NCBI RefSeq assembly: GCF_013149295.1
Contig: NZ_JABGCB010000003.1
Location: forward strand, 182,631 to 246,630
Origin: Novosphingobium sp. SG751A
GTDB taxonomy: Bacteria; Pseudomonadota; Alphaproteobacteria; Sphingomonadales; Sphingomonadaceae
DNA length: 64,000 bases
Reading direction: 5' to 3'
Both the position numbers and the translations under genes were made by a program. How positions within the stretch are numbered: the stretch's first letter is position 1; each line of letters starts with the position of its first letter. This document shows positions 35,566 through 44,629 of the stretch, piece by piece. The notes below the pieces were generated by a model. The model had not been told where the DNA came from and searched no databases. It saw nothing but the letters and a program-made list of their open reading frames with translations.

Positions 35566-37983
35566 ATGAAGGTCAGGGGGAATAGATTCATAATTGGTCC
35601 AACACACAAAGTCGCGTTGCGGACCGCATTGATTTGTTGCAGCTCGCTCATGGCATTCCAGGCCGCGCATGCGCAGCAAGCAGATCAGGCTCCAGCGCCA
35701 GCCAGCGCGAGTAATCAAGCTGGCAGTTCAGCCAACCAAGCGGTGTCTCCTGAAGATATTCTTCGCGACATCGTCGTGACGGCAAGGCAACAAATCGGCG
35801 GCGGCAACATGATCTTGCAACGCCAGCCAGAGACCACCAGCAGCGTCAGCGCCAAAGCCATCAGCGAGCGTGCGACTATCGCCGGACCACTTCAGATCAT
35901 AGCTACGTTGCCTGGCGTCTCGACTGGTCAGTCCGATCCTTACGCGATGGCACAGCGGAGCTTTATCTACATCCGCGGTCTGCCGGGCAGCGCGATTGGA
36001 TGGATCGTTGAAGATGCGCCGACGATCGATCAAGCCTTCTTCCAGCCATATTCCGAAACCTTCGTGGACCCGGAAAACCTGGCAGGTATTACGGTCCTTC
36101 CCGGTTCCTCGCGTATCGTTGATCCGGTACAGACGGCAGTCGCCGGCGAAGTGATCCTGACGGCGCGTACTCCGGCCGAAAACCTTGGCGGCTTCCTCGA
36201 ATACAGCCACGGGTCGTATCGGGCAAACCGCTATTTCGGCCGCATCGACACGGGCGACATCGCTGGGCTTGGCTTGAAGGCTTTCGCATCCGGATCATAC
36301 ACCAAAGCTGGCACATTCAATCTGCCCGGTACGGGCGATCGCACTCACGTAGATTTCAAGGCTGTCAAGGATTGGGGGGCGTCGGGGACGAGTACTCTTT
36401 TCGCATCCTACACCGATTGGTCGAGTTTGCGATCCAATACGATCTCTTTGGCGACATTCAATCAAGCCAAAGCTGCAGACGATTTCACGATCGGGAATTA
36501 TGCTCCGACGTTCGTCCCTGGCGTTACCACAAACTACTACAAGCTGAACTACTATCAGCGGCAAAATATCATTCTCTCCTTCAAAAACGAAGTCAATCTC
36601 AGCGATCGTCTAACATTGACGGTAGTCCCCTACTACCATTGGACCAGGACAAATAGTCCGGGCCAGACGTCTGTCAATCCGAACAGTGTATTTACCGGAA
36701 ACAGTAAGGCGACGGTGAACACCGTCGGTCTCTATCTGATAAACGGTCAGATTCCGGCTATGTCAAACAGCTATCAGAAGCACTACGCGCTCGGCGTAAA
36801 TGCGTATGCAAAATACAAGGTCTCCGACAGTAATGAACTTCTAGTCGGATATTGGCATGATTACTGGCACATCGATGCTATCAACAACGTAACGCCGATC
36901 GATCAAAACGGGAATTCTCCCGATGTGTGGGCAGAAAACCCGCTGCGCGCAGTCGATGGGACCGTTATCGCTGGCTTAAGCTATCGCATGCATACGAACA
37001 TCGACACGATCTCGATTGGCGATCAACAAAAGTTCTTTGACGAACGCCTTACAGTTGAGGTGGGCGCTCGGTATTTCCACAAATCGCTGAGTGGGATCAA
37101 TCTGCTTCCCGGTGTCCAGACGGACTTCTCCGGCACGGTCCATCGCTTCCTTCCGCGCGCGACATTTGCATTCGACATGAACTCTAAATTGCAGGTGTAC
37201 GGAAATATCATTTCGAGTGCGCGGCCGCCAAGCACGATCAACGCCTATCCTGTGACATATAACATCTCTACCGGAAGGGTCGCTCAGGCCGCCCGTCCCG
37301 ACATTGGGATGGAACATTCACTCGGTCAGGAACTCGGCTTCCGGTACCACGATAGTACTTTTACGCTCGATGCGGCGATCTTCAATAAACTCATAAAAAA
37401 TCGTCAGTTATCCGCAAGTACGACGTTGAATGGCGCGAATGTATCGGCGACCGTGCCAATTGGTACGCAAAGAGTGAAGGGCGCCACTGTCGAGCTGGGC
37501 CTCTCACCGATTCACGGCTTCGCGCCTTATTTCAACGCTCAGTATCTTGAAGCGACTACCGAAAGTGACTTTTTCACGGGGGTCGACTATCTTCCGACAA
37601 AAGGAAAAACATCGCCAGGCACTCCGAAGTGGACAGCGGTTGCCGGAGTCAATTATGCCCATGGGCCTCTCTTCGCCAATTTCTTGTTCCGGTACACCGG
37701 GCCCCAATATTCTACGCTTATGAATGATCAGCAAATGCCTGCTTATCATTTGATTGATCTGGGATTTGGCTACCGGTTACCTCGCTTTTTGGGTCAAGAT
37801 GCGAGTATTAAGCTCAACATCACCAATCTCGAGAATAAGCCTTATCTTGGCGTAATATCGACGACGCAGCCCAATGCGGTTGCCACGCGGGGGTTGAATG
37901 GCACCTTGGTTCCTGCTTCCACGCCCGTCTATACGCTTTCATCGCCGCGATCCATTTCGCTGACGATCTCATCTGCTTTCTGA
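35566..37983 (+). CDS. TonB-dependent outer-membrane receptor
   Basis: An 805-residue receptor. The signal peptide ends near FQAAHAQQ, the plug begins around DILRDIVVTARQQIGGG and includes RSFIYIRGLPGSAIGWIVED, and the barrel ends with SPRSISLTISSAF. It differs clearly from the receptor at 0.4-3.3 kb, which shares its plug type with the truncated one at 44 kb. It lies between hyuAB and a deacetylase/amidohydrolase pair on the same strand, so it probably imports the cyclic-amide substrate of that pathway. A hairpin follows the stop. Confidence 0.9.
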   Translation: MKVRGNRFIIGPTHKVALRTALICCSSLMAFQAAHAQQADQAPAPASASNQAGSSANQAVSPEDILRDIVVTARQQIGGGNMILQRQPETTSSVSAKAISERATIAGPLQIIATLPGVSTGQSDPYAMAQRSFIYIRGLPGSAIGWIVEDAPTIDQAFFQPYSETFVDPENLAGITVLPGSSRIVDPVQTAVAGEVILTARTPAENLGGFLEYSHGSYRANRYFGRIDTGDIAGLGLKAFASGSYTKAGTFNLPGTGDRTHVDFKAVKDWGASGTSTLFASYTDWSSLRSNTISLATFNQAKAADDFTIGNYAPTFVPGVTTNYYKLNYYQRQNIILSFKNEVNLSDRLTLTVVPYYHWTRTNSPGQTSVNPNSVFTGNSKATVNTVGLYLINGQIPAMSNSYQKHYALGVNAYAKYKVSDSNELLVGYWHDYWHIDAINNVTPIDQNGNSPDVWAENPLRAVDGTVIAGLSYRMHTNIDTISIGDQQKFFDERLTVEVGARYFHKSLSGINLLPGVQTDFSGTVHRFLPRATFAFDMNSKLQVYGNIISSARPPSTINAYPVTYNISTGRVAQAARPDIGMEHSLGQELGFRYHDSTFTLDAAIFNKLIKNRQLSASTTLNGANVSATVPIGTQRVKGATVELGLSPIHGFAPYFNAQYLEATTESDFFTGVDYLPTKGKTSPGTPKWTAVAGVNYAHGPLFANFLFRYTGPQYSTLMNDQQMPAYHLIDLGFGYRLPRFLGQDASIKLNITNLENKPYLGVISTTQPNAVATRGLNGTLVPASTPVYTLSSPRSISLTISSAF

Positions 37984-38013
37984 TCGCAAAGCGAAATGCT
38001 TTAGTAATATTCG

Positions 38014-38048
38014 GGGCCGTCCAGCGTTGCGGGGCGGCCCTTCCTTTT
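38014..38048 (+). terminator. Intrinsic terminator after the TonB receptor
   Basis: GGGCCG at 38014-38019 pairs with CGGCCC at 38035-38040, followed by a TTCCTTTT tract. It lies 31 bp after the receptor stop and before the deacetylase gene, so it should end the receptor transcript. Confidence 0.6.
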
Positions 38049-38192
38049 GTGTTGAAGAGATGATCATAGCTTCGGTGAATATGATCAACCCGATAGGACT
38101 TTGATGTCGTACTTTTGGCTGCCTAGCAAGGAGCTGAGCATCGCTTGGCCCTATTTCGGCCGTGGCGCCTAGCAATGGGTGGGAAGAAAGAA

Positions 38193-39080
38193 ATGTATAA
38201 CGCAGATGCGCTTGCCGGAGTGCCCCTGAAGCCAGCCAACGCGGCAGATCTGGCGCCCGATTTTCCCTGGCCGCCCCCCTTTCGGGCCGCGATGTTTTTG
38301 TCGTTCGACGTCGACGCGGAGAGCGCCTGGACGGGAGACGACGCGGATACTGCCAAACTTCTCATTTCAATGAGCTATGGCGGCTACGAAGCGCGTATCG
38401 GGACGCGAAAGCTACTGGAGCTGCTCGCTGATCTGGAGTTGAAAGCCACCTTCTTCATCCCAGGGTGGACGGTTGAAGCCCACCCAATGATGTGTGAGGC
38501 CATCGCAAAGGATGGTCATGAAATTGGCCACCACGGCTACCATCACCTGATGCCCCATCCTGATAATTCGCTGCTCGTCGAGGAAGTCGAGCGCGGGCTT
38601 GAGGCGCTTCAGCGTGTGCTCGGAGTTCGGCCTAAAGGCTATCGAGCTCCCTCGGGGGAATTTACCGCTGAGTTGCTCGCTCTCCTTCAAGAGTGCAATT
38701 TTCTTTATACGAGTTCCTTCCGCGATGACGTTCGCCCCTACCGGCATCGATTGGCCGATGGTCGTGCTGGAACTATTGAATTACCTGTTTCGGCTGGATT
38801 CGATGATTGGTCACTAGGCCTCCAGACACGTACGAGCTCTCGGCAGATTATGAGCACACGCGATGTCCTTCCTATGTGGATGGACGAGCTTGACGAGGTT
38901 CGTGATTGGGGTGCGATGCTGACTACGGTTTTGCACCCGCAATGCAGTGGGCGGCCAAACCGCTTCAGGCTTTTGCGCACGTTCCTTCAACAAGCGATGG
39001 CCTACAAAGACGTCTGGATAACCACCGGCGAAGCCATTGCCGATCGCTTTCGAGAACATGAGCGGCTGACCGGCGCGTGA
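38193..39080 (+). CDS. Polysaccharide-deacetylase-fold hydrolase (PuuE/cyclic-imidase-like)
   Basis: A 295-residue carbohydrate-esterase-4 (NodB) fold protein. RAAMFLSFDVDAESAW carries the first metal aspartate, DGHEIGHHGYHHLMPH the metal histidines and KGYRAPSGEFT the catalytic-face motif. It has no signal peptide, so it is cytosolic and not a cell-wall enzyme. Cytosolic relatives include allantoinase PuuE and metal-dependent cyclic imide hydrolases. With hyuAB upstream and an amidohydrolase directly downstream (4-bp overlap), opening of a cyclic imide or ureide ring is the best guess. ATG 38193 has a GGGAAGAAA site; ATG 38175 is an alternative. Confidence 0.8.
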   Translation: MYNADALAGVPLKPANAADLAPDFPWPPPFRAAMFLSFDVDAESAWTGDDADTAKLLISMSYGGYEARIGTRKLLELLADLELKATFFIPGWTVEAHPMMCEAIAKDGHEIGHHGYHHLMPHPDNSLLVEEVERGLEALQRVLGVRPKGYRAPSGEFTAELLALLQECNFLYTSSFRDDVRPYRHRLADGRAGTIELPVSAGFDDWSLGLQTRTSSRQIMSTRDVLPMWMDELDEVRDWGAMLTTVLHPQCSGRPNRFRLLRTFLQQAMAYKDVWITTGEAIADRFREHERLTGA

Positions 39081-40537
39081 TTGCCGTGTCCCGGGGCGAC
39101 ATCGCGCGAGGGAATCCTGGCGCCGCGATGCCGCCCTCAAAAAACGATCAGCGGATTGGCATTTTCGGAAGCTATGTCCTCACGCATGGAGCTGAAGGCC
39201 AAAAGGTAGTTCGCGATCAGTGGGTCGTGATCGAGGGCGATACGATCGCCACAATTTCGAGCTATCCGCCGCATGGTGCGGACATTCTCGAAGATCGTCC
39301 CGGCCGCTTCATTCTCCCTGGCTTTCTCAACTTGCGCAACCACGGCTTTACGGAAGCGATAGCCCGGACCTGGACGGAGGATGGCGCAAGCCGGAAGGGA
39401 GAGGAAAGTATCCTCTACACGGTGCTTCTGCCACTATCGAAACGGAGCATCGATCTGCTTTCGCGGGAGGAGCGTTTGTCCATCGCCCGCTTGGGAATCT
39501 TGCAGCTTTTAAAAGGCGGCCCCACGACGGTCATGGAGTCGTTCCGGGCCGGATTTGGAGAAATGTTCGACGCTGCCTACGAAATGGGCATTCGCTTTTA
39601 CGGCGCCCCGTATCTGTTCTCTACTGCCGACGCTCAGGTAGGTGAAGATGACATGGTTCGCTACGGAGCCGACGCCGGCAGCGGATCTGATAATGTCGCA
39701 GCGCTTCTAAGCTGGGAAAGCCTTCGTGCCGCATGGGATGGTGAAGACGATCGCCGAATACGGCTGGGGATGAGCCCGCATGCGCCTGACACGTGTGATC
39801 CGGACTTGCTACGCGGACCTTCGCTACGAGCTCAAGAGCTCGATATCCCGATGACGATGCATCTCGCGCAGAGCAGAGAAGTGATAAAAATCATTAGTGA
39901 GAGATATGCAGGCCGATCACCTGCTGAATATCTGGATTGGCTTGGGGTGTTGAACAGCCGTTTGATTGCTGCGCATTGCGTCGCGTCCTCAGATGCGGAC
40001 CTAGCCTTAATGGCGGCCAGAGGCACAACAGTCGCGAATTGCCCGCGAGTTTTCGCTCGAGCTGGCGAAGCTGCGCCTTTCGGTAGGTTTGTGGCTCGCG
40101 GCGTCCAAACGGTCGTCGCCACGGATGGCTATAATATGGACGCTCTCGGCGAGCTCCAGGCCGCCGGTATGATCTCGAAAATACTATGTGGTTCGGCCGA
40201 GGTCGCTAGCGCTCCAGAACTTATCGACGCTGTGACTGTAGTAGCTACTAATGCGATTGATCGTAGTGATCTCGGCAGGCTCGCGCCAGGCAGCAAAGCC
40301 GATTTGACCGCCGTCGATTTGTCGCACCCGCATCTGCAGCCTATTGGTGATCCGCGCAGGGCGCTGGTTTGGCTAGCCAATCGGGCGAACATAGACATGT
40401 TCGTGGTCGATGGGCGGATTCTAGTGAGCCGCGGACATTATTGTCTTTCTGATGAGAATGAAATCATCGCAACTGGCTCAAAGGCTGTTGAGCGGATTTG
40501 GGATCTTCCCGAAGCGCGCCGGGCCTTCACGAGATGA
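39077..40537 (+). CDS. Atypical amidohydrolase-superfamily protein
   Basis: A protein of up to 486 residues of the atrazine chlorohydrolase/SAH deaminase/HutF branch of amidohydrolases. The usual PG-x-x-N-x-H-x-H metal motif appears as LPGFLNLRNHGFTE, so the first histidine is arginine. The later ligands are GMSPHAPDT, MTMHLAQSREV (glutamine where glutamate is usual), IAAHCV and VVATDGYNMD. The enzyme may bind metal differently, use another reaction, or be inactive. It starts with GTG overlapping the deacetylase stop; ATG 39128 is an alternative. It overlaps the PrpD-type gene in ATGA. Substrate unknown. Confidence 0.8.
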   Translation: MIAVSRGDIARGNPGAAMPPSKNDQRIGIFGSYVLTHGAEGQKVVRDQWVVIEGDTIATISSYPPHGADILEDRPGRFILPGFLNLRNHGFTEAIARTWTEDGASRKGEESILYTVLLPLSKRSIDLLSREERLSIARLGILQLLKGGPTTVMESFRAGFGEMFDAAYEMGIRFYGAPYLFSTADAQVGEDDMVRYGADAGSGSDNVAALLSWESLRAAWDGEDDRRIRLGMSPHAPDTCDPDLLRGPSLRAQELDIPMTMHLAQSREVIKIISERYAGRSPAEYLDWLGVLNSRLIAAHCVASSDADLALMAARGTTVANCPRVFARAGEAAPFGRFVARGVQTVVATDGYNMDALGELQAAGMISKILCGSAEVASAPELIDAVTVVATNAIDRSDLGRLAPGSKADLTAVDLSHPHLQPIGDPRRALVWLANRANIDMFVVDGRILVSRGHYCLSDENEIIATGSKAVERIWDLPEARRAFTR

Positions 40538-41916
40538 CCACAAATCCTTTGCGCGATATCGCCGCATTCACGGCTGATTTCCCTTACGATGACATTCCAC
40601 CGAATGTGATCATGAAAGCGAAGATTCATCTACTCGATACACTAGGCGCTGCTCTCGCAGGCACGCGTTCCCCCGCCTTTGCCCTTGCTACCAGTGCGAT
40701 CGATGACACCGCTGGCGGGAACGCGGCAATCTGGGCCACGGGACGCCGAGTTGCGCCGCGCGATGCAGCCTTCTGTAACGGTGTTGCGGCACATGCATAC
40801 GAGCTCGATGATACGGGCGGTTGCGACCATAGTGGTGCTGTGGTGGTCCCGGCGCTCATGGCAGCACTCGCTTCAGGAACCGCATCGGGTCGCGACCTGC
40901 TTTCTGCCCTCGTCGTCGGCTATGAAGTTGGCAGGCGAGTGCTCGACGCCGCTGGCGGCTATGAAGCGCATAACGGTTATGGCTGGCATTCGACGGGAAC
41001 CTGTGGCGTTTTAGCGTCTGCAGCAGCCGTCGCCCGACTATGGAGGTTGCCGGCCGGTCATTGTGAGGATGCCCTCTCGCTTGCGACCAGCTTTGCATCC
41101 GGCCTCTGGGCTTTCATCCATGACGGAAGCGCGGCGAAGAAGCTGCACGCCGGCAGAGCGGCAGAAGGCGGTCTTTTGGCCGCACGCCTGGCTAAATGCG
41201 GAATGTTAGGTCCACGCCTAGTATTCGAAGATGTCTGGGGTGGCTTTTTCAGAGCGTTCAATCACGCAAAGGGGGACCTGTTCCGCCTTACAGATGGTCT
41301 TGGCCACGAGTGGATGATCGAGCGCGCTTCGCTAAAACCATATGCCTCGTGCCGCGGCGTCCATTCGGCCGTAGATGCACTACTGGACATCTTGGAAGAG
41401 TCTCAGAGGTCTTCGACGGCGATCCGGACGATCAAAGTTGAGATGCCGGCCATGCTTATGGACATGTGTGGCGGTCGCGACGTGAAACTTCTATCGGCGG
41501 CGCAGATGAGCCTTCCCGGTGCCCTCGCAATGGTATGTGCATTCGGCGAGGCGGGGTTAGGCTCCTACGCAAAGGATCGGCGTACTTCTCCTCGGGTTCA
41601 AGCGATCATCGATCGCGTCATTCTCGAGGTGGACCCCAACCTCGTGGCAACCGACGAACCAGTCGTACATGTCACGTTTCAAGATGGAACGGCTTTCAGC
41701 AAGCAGGTCCACTTCGCCACTGGGTCAAAGCAGCGCCCCATGACATCGGCCGCCGTTGAGGAAAAGTTTAACAAGCTTGCCGGGATGGCTGTGGATGACG
41801 CAACCGTGACCCAGACTCGACAGATGGTCCTTAGCATCGAGCAGATTGAGGACGTTTCTCAGCTGACGACACTTCTCGAAAGGAAAGTAGAGCCGGCCTG
41901 CGACATTCTAGACTAG
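40534..41916 (+). CDS. MmgE/PrpD-family protein
   Basis: A 460-residue protein of the MmgE/PrpD superfamily, which includes 2-methylcitrate dehydratase, cis-aconitate decarboxylase and iminodisuccinate epimerase. Features are the start LLDTLGAALAGTRSPAFALA, HAYELDDTGGCDHSGAVVVP, YGWHSTGTCGVLASAAAVAR and SLKPYASCRGVHSAVDALLD. It is translationally coupled to the amidohydrolase gene. The convergent neighbour is an argininosuccinate-lyase family gene; an MmgE/PrpD epimerase together with a C-N lyase is known from iminodisuccinate degradation, so a role in epimerising a lyase substrate is possible. Confidence 0.87.
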   Translation: MTTNPLRDIAAFTADFPYDDIPPNVIMKAKIHLLDTLGAALAGTRSPAFALATSAIDDTAGGNAAIWATGRRVAPRDAAFCNGVAAHAYELDDTGGCDHSGAVVVPALMAALASGTASGRDLLSALVVGYEVGRRVLDAAGGYEAHNGYGWHSTGTCGVLASAAAVARLWRLPAGHCEDALSLATSFASGLWAFIHDGSAAKKLHAGRAAEGGLLAARLAKCGMLGPRLVFEDVWGGFFRAFNHAKGDLFRLTDGLGHEWMIERASLKPYASCRGVHSAVDALLDILEESQRSSTAIRTIKVEMPAMLMDMCGGRDVKLLSAAQMSLPGALAMVCAFGEAGLGSYAKDRRTSPRVQAIIDRVILEVDPNLVATDEPVVHVTFQDGTAFSKQVHFATGSKQRPMTSAAVEEKFNKLAGMAVDDATVTQTRQMVLSIEQIEDVSQLTTLLERKVEPACDILD

Positions 41917-42245
41917 CCCGACTAGCGCTTCCACAACGCGAGGAGGAGAGCGCACCGCAGTCTAGCGATTATTTATTTTTATAGAGCGAAGGTGGAGTTT
42001 TTGCAACGTTGGTTTGATAACGATCGGCGTAACGCTACGGGTTGGGTGGATGACTAAAGACGGAGAGCCGATTCCCGACCTCTGACTTCAAAAACTACGC
42101 ATTCATACTTGGACAGCTTAACAAGGCTGCCCTTCCCGTCCCGCGGATTGCGCCGCTCTGGCTTTCGTTCAAGTGGCGCCCATGTGCGACATAGCAGCAT
42201 GAGCGCCGGCTCGATCTACAAAATGAATCCTTCTCGTGCGTCGCG
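41917..42245. other. Intergenic region between convergent PrpD and argH genes
   Basis: No supported gene is seen in these 329 bp. There is an AT-rich patch near 41970, but no clean terminator hairpin was found. Short open frames here have no ribosome site and no recognisable motif. Confidence 0.4.
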
Positions 42246-43685
42246 TCAACTCGCCGAGAGCTGCGATCGCCATCGAGCGATCTGCGCATGAACCTGCATC
42301 GGCGCAGTACCGCCGTAGCTCGTTCGGCTGTCTACTGATGCTTCAACCGACAAAACCTCGAAGATCTCCGCCGTTATACGGGGTTCGATTCTCTGAAGCA
42401 TTTCGAGAGGCAGCTCCCAGAGGTCCTGCCCCTTCAGCTCAGCTTGCTTGACGATAGCGCCAGTGACGTGGTGTGCATCACGAAATGGAAGATCCAGCAC
42501 GCGCACCAGCCAATCGGCCAAATCGGTTGCCGTGGAAAAACCGCGTCCCGCAGCAGCCCGCATCGCCTCTCTATTGGCCACAAGATCTCCGATCATGCCG
42601 GTCATCGCCGATAGGGCAAGCTCAAGCCCATCGAAACTGTCAAAGAGTGGCTCTTTGTCCTCCTGCATATCCTTTGAGTATGTGAGGGGAAGACCTTTCA
42701 TGACGACAAGAAGGGCGCTGAGCGCTCCGAGCAACCGTCCCGCCTTTGCACGTACCAATTCGGCTGCATCTGGGTTCCGCTTTTGGGGCATGATCGACGA
42801 TCCAGTCGTGAATGCGTCTGAAAGGCTGACAAATCCAAATTGCGGCGTAGACCAAATCACAATTTCCTCTGCGAGGCGCGAAAGATGGACAGCGCTTATT
42901 GCGGCATTCGACATGGCTTCCAATGCGAAATCGCGTGCGGCGACGCTATCCATTGAGTTGGCCGTTGGACGATCGAAACCGAGTGCTTTCGCAGTCGCCT
43001 CTCGATCAATAGGAAAAGGTGAGCCAGCCAGCGCCGCGGCACCAAGCGGGCACTCATTCATCCGCCTTCGGGCATCAGCAAAGCGGTCTGCGTCGCGACC
43101 GAACATCTCGACATAGGCCATGAGGTGATGACCGAATGTCACAGGCTGAGCTGGTTGCAAGTGCGTGAAACCTGGCATCAAGACGTCGGCGTTCTTTTCC
43201 GCTTGAATAAGCAGCGAGTTCTGGAGCGCGCGAAGTTGATCGATGCTGCGTTCGCAGGCTTCACGCACCCATAGCCGGACATCAAGTGCCACTTGGTCGT
43301 TACGGGATCGAGCAGTATGGAGACGGCCGGACACGGGTCCAATCAACTCGCGCAAGCGCGCCTCGACATTCATGTGAATGTCCTCAAACTCCTCCCGGAA
43401 GGGGAACGTCTCCCCAATGATTTCCGCCTCGATCTGATCAAGGCCTCGTTGGATCTCGCGTTCGTCAGCAGACGTGAGAACGCCGACGGCAGCAAGCATG
43501 GCCGCATGTGCTCGCGAACCAGCCAGGTCCTGATGTGCCAGCCTGCGATCGAAACCGATGGAGACGTTGATCGCTTGCATCAAATCTGCTGGCTTTGTGG
43601 AGAATCGACCGCCCCACATAGCTTGTCCGGCAGATCTAACTACTCCACTGCTCACAGCGTCGATCTGCCCTGCTTCGATTGTCAT
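42246..43685 (-). CDS. argH: Argininosuccinate lyase family protein
   Basis: A 479-residue member of the fumarase/aspartase superfamily with full ArgH features: [20 protein letters not shown], the catalytic-histidine segment [20 protein letters not shown], the signature loop [20 protein letters not shown] and the C-terminal [12 protein letters not shown]. ArgH splits argininosuccinate into arginine and fumarate; relatives cleave other N-substituted aspartates such as EDDS. It is not next to argG or other biosynthetic arg genes but within a catabolic island and opposite an MmgE/PrpD gene. Either a spare biosynthetic enzyme or a catabolic C-N lyase is possible. Confidence 0.85.
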   Translation of the reverse strand: MTIEAGQIDAVSSGVVRSAGQAMWGGRFSTKPADLMQAINVSIGFDRRLAHQDLAGSRAHAAMLAAVGVLTSADEREIQRGLDQIEAEIIGETFPFREEFEDIHMNVEARLRELIGPVSGRLHTARSRNDQVALDVRLWVREACERSIDQLRALQNSLLIQAEKNADVLMPGFTHLQPAQPVTFGHHLMAYVEMFGRDADRFADARRRMNECPLGAAALAGSPFPIDREATAKALGFDRPTANSMDSVAARDFALEAMSNAAISAVHLSRLAEEIVIWSTPQFGFVSLSDAFTTGSSIMPQKRNPDAAELVRAKAGRLLGALSALLVVMKGLPLTYSKDMQEDKEPLFDSFDGLELALSAMTGMIGDLVANREAMRAAAGRGFSTATDLADWLVRVLDLPFRDAHHVTGAIVKQAELKGQDLWELPLEMLQRIEPRITAEIFEVLSVEASVDSRTSYGGTAPMQVHAQIARWRSQLSAS

Positions 43686-43763
43686 TACTTGCTCCTTGTG
43701 AAGCCTCTGGACGCTCGGGGTAAGCGCGGTGAGGCTCGATGATCCGTCCCGATAATTCGCTCA

Positions 43764-44390
43764 TCAGACCTCTGGGACGGTTCCAAAATCACTGCCCCTG
43801 ATGCCGGTAGACTTGTGATCCACCACGAAGTTGACCACGCCGGCCAGTGCATCCGAGCCGTAAGCCGCCGAGGCGCCTCCAGTCACGACATCGACCCTCG
43901 AGATCAGGGCGTTCGGTATCGTGTTGACGTCAGGAGCGCTGAAATTGCGCGTTGCGAACGCGTTCACCATCCGCTTGCCATCAAGAAGGACCAACGTCCT
44001 TGCAGATCCGAGGCCGCGCAAATTCAATTGGTTCACGCCAATTGCGCCAGAAGTCACGCTGGTTGCGCTCGTCCGGGGCGTCACACTGTCGCTCAGCGCT
44101 GGTAAGCGATTGATTGCATCTGCAATGTTGGTGGGCGCGATCGCTTTCAGCGCTTCACCGCTCAAAACCGAGACAGGGGTTGGCGACTTGAACCCGTCGC
44201 GTATGATACGCGAGCCGGTTACAACAATGTCCTGGCCTGTCGGAGCATCGGAGGACGAACTGCTTGGCGTTTCCGTGGAAGCAGTCTGTGCCATGGCTTT
44301 GGTCGGCGCGATGAGCGGTATGAGCAAAGCAGCTACTGAAGCAGCCTGCATGAACGGCGGACGTCGCTTGGACATCGCGCTCGTGGTCAT
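43764..44390 (-). pseudogene. TonB-dependent receptor, truncated after the plug domain
   Basis: A good start (AAGGGGGC site before the ATG at 44390) and signal peptide (to KAMAQ) lead into a complete-looking plug: GQDIVVTGSRIIRDGFKSPT, NQLNLRGLGSARTLVLLDGK and VDVVTGGASAAYGSDALAGV. After HKSTGIRG the similarity to other receptors ends and a stop follows within eight codons. The whole beta-barrel, normally 600 or more residues, is missing. A deletion or rearrangement near 43,790 is the likely cause. The plug is of the same type as the receptor at 0.4-3.3 kb. Confidence 0.88.
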
Positions 44391-44629
44391 TGTATGCCCC
44401 CTTCTTTTCCACCGCGCAGATCGAGCGCTAGAATGAAGGCAAGGCTACCGTTACACGTCTATTTCAATCAAAGACCGTTTTGCTCGCTATTTATTCACTT
44501 TGGTTATGATCTATTAGGATCGACTCTCGCGCTGATACGAGAGGATTAAATTTTCAACGTCCGCTTGATGTCCTTCTAGTTTCGTGCGCCTTGTGCGAAA
44601 CTTTGATGTCAGTGTCACGTGACACTTCC

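Noticed and set aside
42095..42289. Short minus-strand frame downstream of argH
   Set aside because: Cys/Ser/Arg-rich composition, no ribosome site and no recognisable family; probably non-coding.
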